DNA of 64,000 nt from Nematostella vectensis (taxonomy: Eukaryota; Cnidaria; Anthozoa; Actiniaria; Edwardsiidae): NCBI RefSeq assembly GCF_932526225.1, contig NC_064043.1:2935501-2999500 (forward strand), in the 5' to 3' direction. Positions within the stretch are counted from its first letter, which is position 1. Each line of letters starts with the position of its first letter. Below, one piece after another: positions 58,301 through 64,000 of the stretch. The translations under genes and the position numbers were made by a program. Below the pieces are notes generated by a model that was not told the DNA's origin, ran no database searches, and saw nothing but the letters and a program-made list of their open reading frames with translations.

Positions 58301-61300
58301 TTTAGACTATACATTCTCCAGTATGTTTTCCTTATATAAAGAAACATTTTCTGTTTTGGTACTTATGGTTGAGCTGTTTTAAATCTTTATTTTTTAATCC
58401 CAGAAATTTATTATCCTATTTCCCCAATATGGTGATTATACACATCCCAAGATACAGCATTCAAGATTGTTTACATTAAAACTAAAATTGATTACGGCAA
58501 AAGAGTAACTTGCTGTACATACATGATAATTTTCATGCTTTAATTTAAGTTTACATTTCACATCCAATCTTGAATCATTATCAGATCATTTATTAAAAAG
58601 TAGTGTGTACATGTTAAATTCAATTTTTTTAAATTGAAAAAGAATTGGGTTAAAAGCATTCAGCATGGATCTTTGTGAATAATAGACAAAAAAATAAAGA
58701 AAGGAAGACACCAGGGGTAGACGTTAAAAATTAGATTTATTCCTAAAAGCCAGAAGAAAGACTTTTCACCAAGCCCAGTTCATTTGTCCTCCTTGAATTA
58801 TCTTAGCTTAGAGATCTTTATATAGTTCAAGGCAGAGATCTTTATATAGTTCAAGGCAGATATCCTTAGAGTCTAATAAAAAAATGCCAGACTAGACCAG
58901 CTTCCTCTACTACTGTGTAAGTGAATTATTCCTATATTGAGTCTTTGACAACTCAAAGCCAGAAAAGGAGGAACTCTTTAGAGCCACACCTTGATAAATC
59001 CACTGACTTCACAAATGCAATATGCACCTAGATCCAAACAAAACATGTATACAGAAGAATTCCGTGGTTAGTGATAATAACACAAGAAGCTTTTCTAAAT
59101 AGTTCAATTCAAAAGGATCACACCACCTTCAACAGGTGGTCCATAGTAAACAAAGCTTGCATAAATTTAGTCTATTAATTTGGTTTCATTTTAGAGGGTG
59201 TAAAAAATGAATAGGTAATGTTTGGTCTTTGTTTGACTTTGTTACCCTTCAAGTGCTATGTTTAGTAAAGATACCTTTTTTAAATTGTCAAATTTTAAAG
59301 CTATGTTCTTAATTTTGTTTCAAATCTGTAAAAATATTTTTTATAGGGGAAATGTTGTTTCCTTTTGAAGAATTTTTCCTTTGTTGTTGTGACCACACCT
59401 TTAATTCTTCCATGTACCAGATGCAAGGTTTCACATATTTCTTCATTGAAGAATTTAATGGTCAATCAAAAATCTTATTTGGCTTAATATAAAGTAACAG
59501 ACTTATTATGCCCAACACTCTCCTATTTTCTATCACCCTATTCTTTTATCACTAAACAAATGAATGCTGTTTGACCTTGTTCAGATCTTTGCTGCTACAA
59601 TAGGAATTTTTGCTATTTTGCTTTAAGAAAAAATAGGATTTAATCAGTATGGAGAGTCATCACAAATTATCTAAAAGACAGATTTTTGAACATCAAAAAT
59701 ATAACAATAGAATATGCAAAACCATGATCCTCAATTTCCTCCTTGGAATTTAAGATTGATGTTTATGACTATTTTTTCAGATCAAAACTCTACGTGACCT
59801 TTTCTATGATGACCACACATTTGTGGCGTTAAGCTCTCATGAGAAGCCACCTGAGGAAGGTTTTGACCTGGATCTTCAGCGTGAGTAAACTATCTGTATT
59901 ACTTCTTGTTCAGATACACTTATTGTTATTATTTATGATCTATGAATTCTAATAACAAGTACTTACTTTTAACAGCAGTCTTAGCATTACTACATACTCC
60001 AGCTAGCAAGTTAAGGTTACTAAAAGCTCAAGCTTTAATGAAGAATCAAATTAGTTCTATGAGCTTGGAACTTGAACCCTGGGGACAGTAGGTTACTGTG
60101 TTGAAAAAAAGAGAAACATAGAGACCCAAACTAAAATAGATTCTCTTTTTCTGGACCTAGCATAGCTTTATTTTAATGTTCATATTACATAGGACCCTCA
60201 TGTTTTATTAAATGGCCTGTTGTGCAGGATGATTGCTTATTGAAGGCCTATCGCCACACACAGTTCTTGTTATGCACCATTAAATAACTAATATCTTTGC
60301 AAACTTTTAATCATAGCAATTACCCATGCATGAAAAGCTCCTGCTAAGTGTTAATTAATTAATTATTGAATGCTCAATCTGTGAATATTCTCTAGATTGC
60401 TCCTACGCAATAGCAGACTTTGCAGGTGGTTTTTATCTCTTTCTGATACATTATCAGCAGTTGTAACTCTCCAATCATCCATTCTGTATGTTTGCTTTTT
60501 GTCTCTCTTGCAACACATTTGTGCACGTTCATGCATGTAGATTAAACATTGCTAAATTTACTTGATAAAAATGTCTAGGGTCTAAAGTACATGTGAATAC
60601 ATAAAGTGTTATGGTTTACTATCGTGTAAGCGAGACAGAAAGCAACATATGTTTATTTGATTGTGCACAAAAAAATGTTAAAACATGCCATTTACCAAAG
60701 ACAAATTGGTTGTTGAATATCATGACTTTAGCAAATCCAGACATCAACATGCGGGCAGCAAGGCAGGAATTGTATGGGCTTCAAGACAAGTTTTTTGCTC
60801 GCTTATACGACAGTATAGCCAGGAATTGTTTGAATCTTTTAAAATCTAAAATAGTTTCTCTGACTCTAGGTTCTGAGAAACCTCCTTGGAGGTTTAGTGT
60901 CGTGCCCAAAAAGATCCCATATATTCCTGCCCTGCGCCCACTGACAACAAAACCACACAAAGAATTCACTACCCATCTACACTGCATCCTGTCCGCCCTC
61001 TCAACACCTGTGCTCAATACCTCGAGGCCCAAATCAGCGAGAACTAGAGCATGGTCCGTGTCTCCAAGACTCTACACTCCTAAAAGTATTACTCCCAAAT
61101 TCATACTCTCGCCAAGACAGACTCTATCGGCACCACCATCTAGACCTAAGACAGCACCCACCTCAGCACAGCGCACCCCTGAGCCAATCAGAAAGCCACT
61201 AGTGCCTGCACGAATGAGCACAGACTCTACGGATGCCTTCAAAATCCAGGCTCCTCGACCTAAGGCAGGGTCAGACAAGCCAATTGCAATCAAGCCCAGG

Positions 61301-63635
61301 CCAAAGCCAAAAGCAGGATCGTACACCCCTGTTGCTATCAGGCCAAACAGACCATCAGTTCAGGCACCAAAGCCTGGTGATGACACTGATGATAATGATT
61401 ATGATGATGATGATGATAATAACAAAGATGAAAGTGGTGAAGAAGTTTGTGCAAAGCATGGTTATTACGTCTTAATTCATGGGGAAAAGGTACTGCGCCC
61501 ATACCCCCAGGGAGAAGGAAAACCCACAGCTTCTGTCCGACCAATGATTGCAGAGGATCTGGCAAGTTCAGATAGTGACAGCATTGACAATCTGGATTTG
61601 AAGCCACTATCCCTGAATGTCCAAAACTCAGATGCACTTGAAGCCAGTATGTAGAAATTGACTGGGAGTGTCTTTCATCCAAGCAAATGCTGCAGATTGA
61701 AAAGGCAACTCCTTCTACTAGTTTCTTCACAAAGAAGGAAATAAATGATTTACAATATATAAGGATACAAAAGGCAAAGTATCCCTACCACCGAACAAAA
61801 GGAAATATGGTATAGAATATATAATGATATAAAGAAGTCCCTTCTAAAAACAAGATGACTATATGACTATACTAAGATTGGTATGATCAACAAGATTGTT
61901 AGTTATATGGTTGCTTTTAGTTGCTACTATTGACAAAGTTCTTGACGCGTTTGATAAAATGCGTCTTGTAGTCTAAAATAGAATAGAATTATGTTGTAAT
62001 ATGTAGTTGATACTAGTTTTAGTTGAGCTAAAGGTAGAATAGAGTTATATTAGGTAGAATGGTTTATTCAAGTAGCAAGGTTAAATTGTTTTTCTTCTTG
62101 TCATTTCGTCATTGAACCAACATGTTATAATAATCTAGAAGGCATTCTCAAGAGATTTCTAAAAACACTCAGGAATGAATATCAAATGCATAGACATCTA
62201 AAACATTCAGAGTATTATAAGCATTTATACAGTATTTTATTGGATTCATATATTTTATTGTTTCAGTTATGTTCTCAAACTTTATATTGTTTCAAAACAA
62301 ATATATCAGTTGACTTTATTATCAATTGCTTAAAGTACGTATATAACGGTTATTATTATTATTATCATTATTCAAAGCACTTGTTATTTAGCTTCAGAAA
62401 TAGTTTAATAGCAGCACAGTTTTTTTTAACAGAGTCAGAAGTATTTAACATAGTTTGCAGTATTTAACCTTGCTAGGCATTTTCTGCGTATATTTATCCA
62501 TACTGGTATAATGTCTCAGTCACAATATCTGTTATAAGGGTGTTCGCTACCTATTTATCCCCTCAGTTAAATATTATTCACAAATCATCAACTATCAAAC
62601 ACTCACTTTGCTATAATTATTTGAATCTATTTTTTTTCACTTTTTGAAATTCTCTTCACTTTTTTTAAAAATTCCTATCCTATAAGGATTGAGACAACAT
62701 AAAAATCTGGTTGAGATTATTATTTTATCTATTATATGGGTGATCATTTAACAGGGGAATTCTAAAAGGTAGTTCTCCGTCCTTATAAGAAGAGTAAAAA
62801 GCTTTTTATAGATTATGAACAATTCACAAGTGCAAAATTTTTAAGTTTTATATTGATGTCAGAGGGCTTTTATAAGATAAGCATTTGTAATAGAGTGTGC
62901 TTTGTAGAGCATGGCTAGAGCCGTGATACAAACACATTTCTATCGTAGTGAACTCACAATTTCTGCCGGCTTGTATTTGGGTGAAAGGGAGCCTGCGTAG
63001 ACTTGGAGGAACTGAGAACTTTTTTATCATAAATTCAAATCAGAAACTGTGGTTTCACTACGATTTTACAGGAAGAGGCAACAAATGGAAATAATTAAAT
63101 AAATGAATGATTGGCAGTTGAATTCTAATTATTTAGTGTGAAAATGTGTAACCAGTAAAGGTAAATGCTTTTCGAGTGAATAAGAAGTTGAATGGCACCT
63201 CATCGTAATGGCTGCATAATCAATAACACCTCCACGCTGGAGGCATAGCTGCATATGGGAGTGTGTCGATTCCAACGAGTCTTTATAATCTAGCTTCTGG
63301 GTCCACTTTTCATTGAAGGGGAAGGTATATTTTCTGATGCATGGCTGCCTGGCCAATTGTATTTTGGTATTCTATTTCTTCAATAAAATCTATGTTAATT
63401 GGTTATCCATCTGCGTCATGTTGATTGTTTCCCTGAAATTCATGACCATTTCAGAGTACATTTTTCTGATTGGCTTATAGTTCGGTGTATTAATACCACT
63501 TCAACACGACCATTTCAGAGTACAGCTGCAAGAAGAACTCTGCATATAGAGACTTGCAGCGCCCGTCCAGTGGCCTGAAGAGATCCTCCTCCCTTCGAAC
63601 AACTCGCCAGCACCGTGACAGCAGCTCCCGAGATG
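55360..63635 (+). CDS. Doublecortin-domain protein, DCX/DCLK-like, 5' part
   Basis: Tandem doublecortin domains bind microtubules. Four exons in phase: 55360-56025, 59781-59880, 60870-61646 and 63519-63635, continuing past the window. A Ser/Arg-rich N-terminus precedes DCX1 (about 47-130: IMFYRNGDRFFSGLKLAVSS ... GVSYVCSS) and DCX2 (about 168-255: KLVTVVKHGKKPQKKVTMLL). A Pro/Ser/Thr/Lys-rich linker with an Asp-rich stretch follows. This order fits DCX or DCLK; a kinase domain would be off to the right. At the end of exon 3 the donor GTATGT overlaps an in-frame TAG (61652-61654), so retaining the intron would yield a DCX-only protein of about 514 residues. The open frame extends upstream of 55360, so the exact start is uncertain. 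Confidence 0.9.
57181..59770. other. CpG-depleted, MITE-free part of the DCLK-like intron 1
   Basis: I count only about four CG dinucleotides between 57300 and 59770, against dozens per kilobase near 55.4-56.0 kb. No inverted-repeat elements or minisatellites are seen. This fits long-term germline methylation of the gene body. Confidence 0.6.
59881..60869. other. DCLK-like intron 2
   Basis: Non-coding. The open frame beginning at 60611 runs into exon 3 but its upstream part is intron by the acceptor at 60868-60869. Confidence 0.6.
61655..63518. other. DCLK-like intron 3, or 3' UTR of a short form
   Basis: AT-rich, no other exon recognised. If the TAG at 61652 is used, this would be 3' UTR. 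The phrase 'gaccatttcagagtaca' occurs twice (about 63447 and 63509), so the acceptor before exon 4 has a nearby duplicate. Confidence 0.5.
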
Positions 63636-64000
63636 GTGAGTTCACCCAAACCACACCCACAATTGACGGGCCCTTGTGTATGAGTCAAGAGTGATTCATT
63701 CTTGAAGCTCAAAAACATGGAATAAACGAAATAGCTATTTCAGGGTCATTGAATGATTGTGTATAAGTGTCACAGTAAAAATTACAAGAAGGATTGCAGT
63801 AATTACAGTAATACTAGAGACATTTTTCAGCAGGAAAGATCTTGCTCTAATGATTTGTTTGGTAAAATAAACAGCTAAGCTTGAGTACTTTGTCGTGAGA
63901 AATGATAACCATAAAAAAGTAATTTGACTGGTTTCTTAATTTGAATGATATTGAACAATATTGTAAATGGGATATGGTAAATTAAAAAAAAAATATAAAA
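63636..64000. other. Start of DCLK-like intron 4
   Basis: Non-coding to the window edge; opens with a good GTGAGT donor. Confidence 0.5.

Noticed and set aside
57181..59770. Foreign or contaminant DNA
   Set aside because: The flanking exons 55360-56025 and 59781-59880 join in phase within one doublecortin domain, so the block is a genuine intron unless misassembled; low CpG alone does not show foreign origin.
61338..61730. Antisense 130-codon frame over the DCLK-like exon 3
   Set aside because: It is the shadow of a proline- and aspartate-rich coding exon.
1..64000. tRNA, rRNA or other structured RNA genes
   Set aside because: I saw no convincing tRNA arms or rRNA sequence by eye; a covariance-model scan would be needed to exclude them fully.

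Overview
The window is animal nuclear DNA. It has spliced genes with GT-AG introns, intronless class A GPCR genes, and many short inverted-repeat elements and minisatellites. The protein set (exocyst Sec3, YIPF6, TIMM8, COMMD8, KIF9, doublecortin/DCLK, two rhodopsin-class GPCRs, a SAM-like domain) and the compact, MITE-rich introns suggest an anthozoan cnidarian, Nematostella-like. That species-level guess is inference. All gene names come from recognising the conceptual translations, not from a database search.

Layout. (1) 1-12.9 kb, minus strand: the first nine coding exons of EXOC1/Sec3, leaving the window on the left. Its introns hold a 5.8-kb palindromic foldback element (1988-7802), a CAGGGC-type element built around three 285-bp tandem copies (8537-9703), and a 972-bp inverted-repeat element whose 7-bp target duplication includes the splice donor of exon 3 (11097-12068). 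(2) 12.9-16.9 kb: promoter, small MITEs, a G-tract minisatellite, and a class A GPCR with an in-frame TAG (14458-15441, minus). (3) 16.9-22.3 kb, plus strand: YIPF6 (six exons) and single-exon TIMM8. (4) 23.6-35.3 kb: COMMD8 (minus, five exons) and KIF9 (plus, six exons), head to head with 197 bp between start codons; KIF9 introns carry two large minisatellites and four MITEs. (5) 36.2-38.2 kb: an intact intronless peptide-receptor-like GPCR (minus) whose C-terminal codons and stop are the last unit of a 54-bp tandem array. (6) 38.2-55.3 kb: mostly gene-poor, with MITEs, minisatellites, a perfect-looking hairpin and one SAM-like coding exon. (7) 55.4-63.6 kb, plus strand: four coding exons of a doublecortin/DCLK-like gene that continues to the right.

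The genes do not form a pathway. Most encode membrane-traffic, mitochondrial-import or cytoskeleton proteins typical of housekeeping or ciliary/neuronal function. The most unusual content is structural: the large foldback, a transposon insertion that duplicated a splice donor, three genes each carrying a decayed partial copy of one of their own exons, and coding ends merging into minisatellites.
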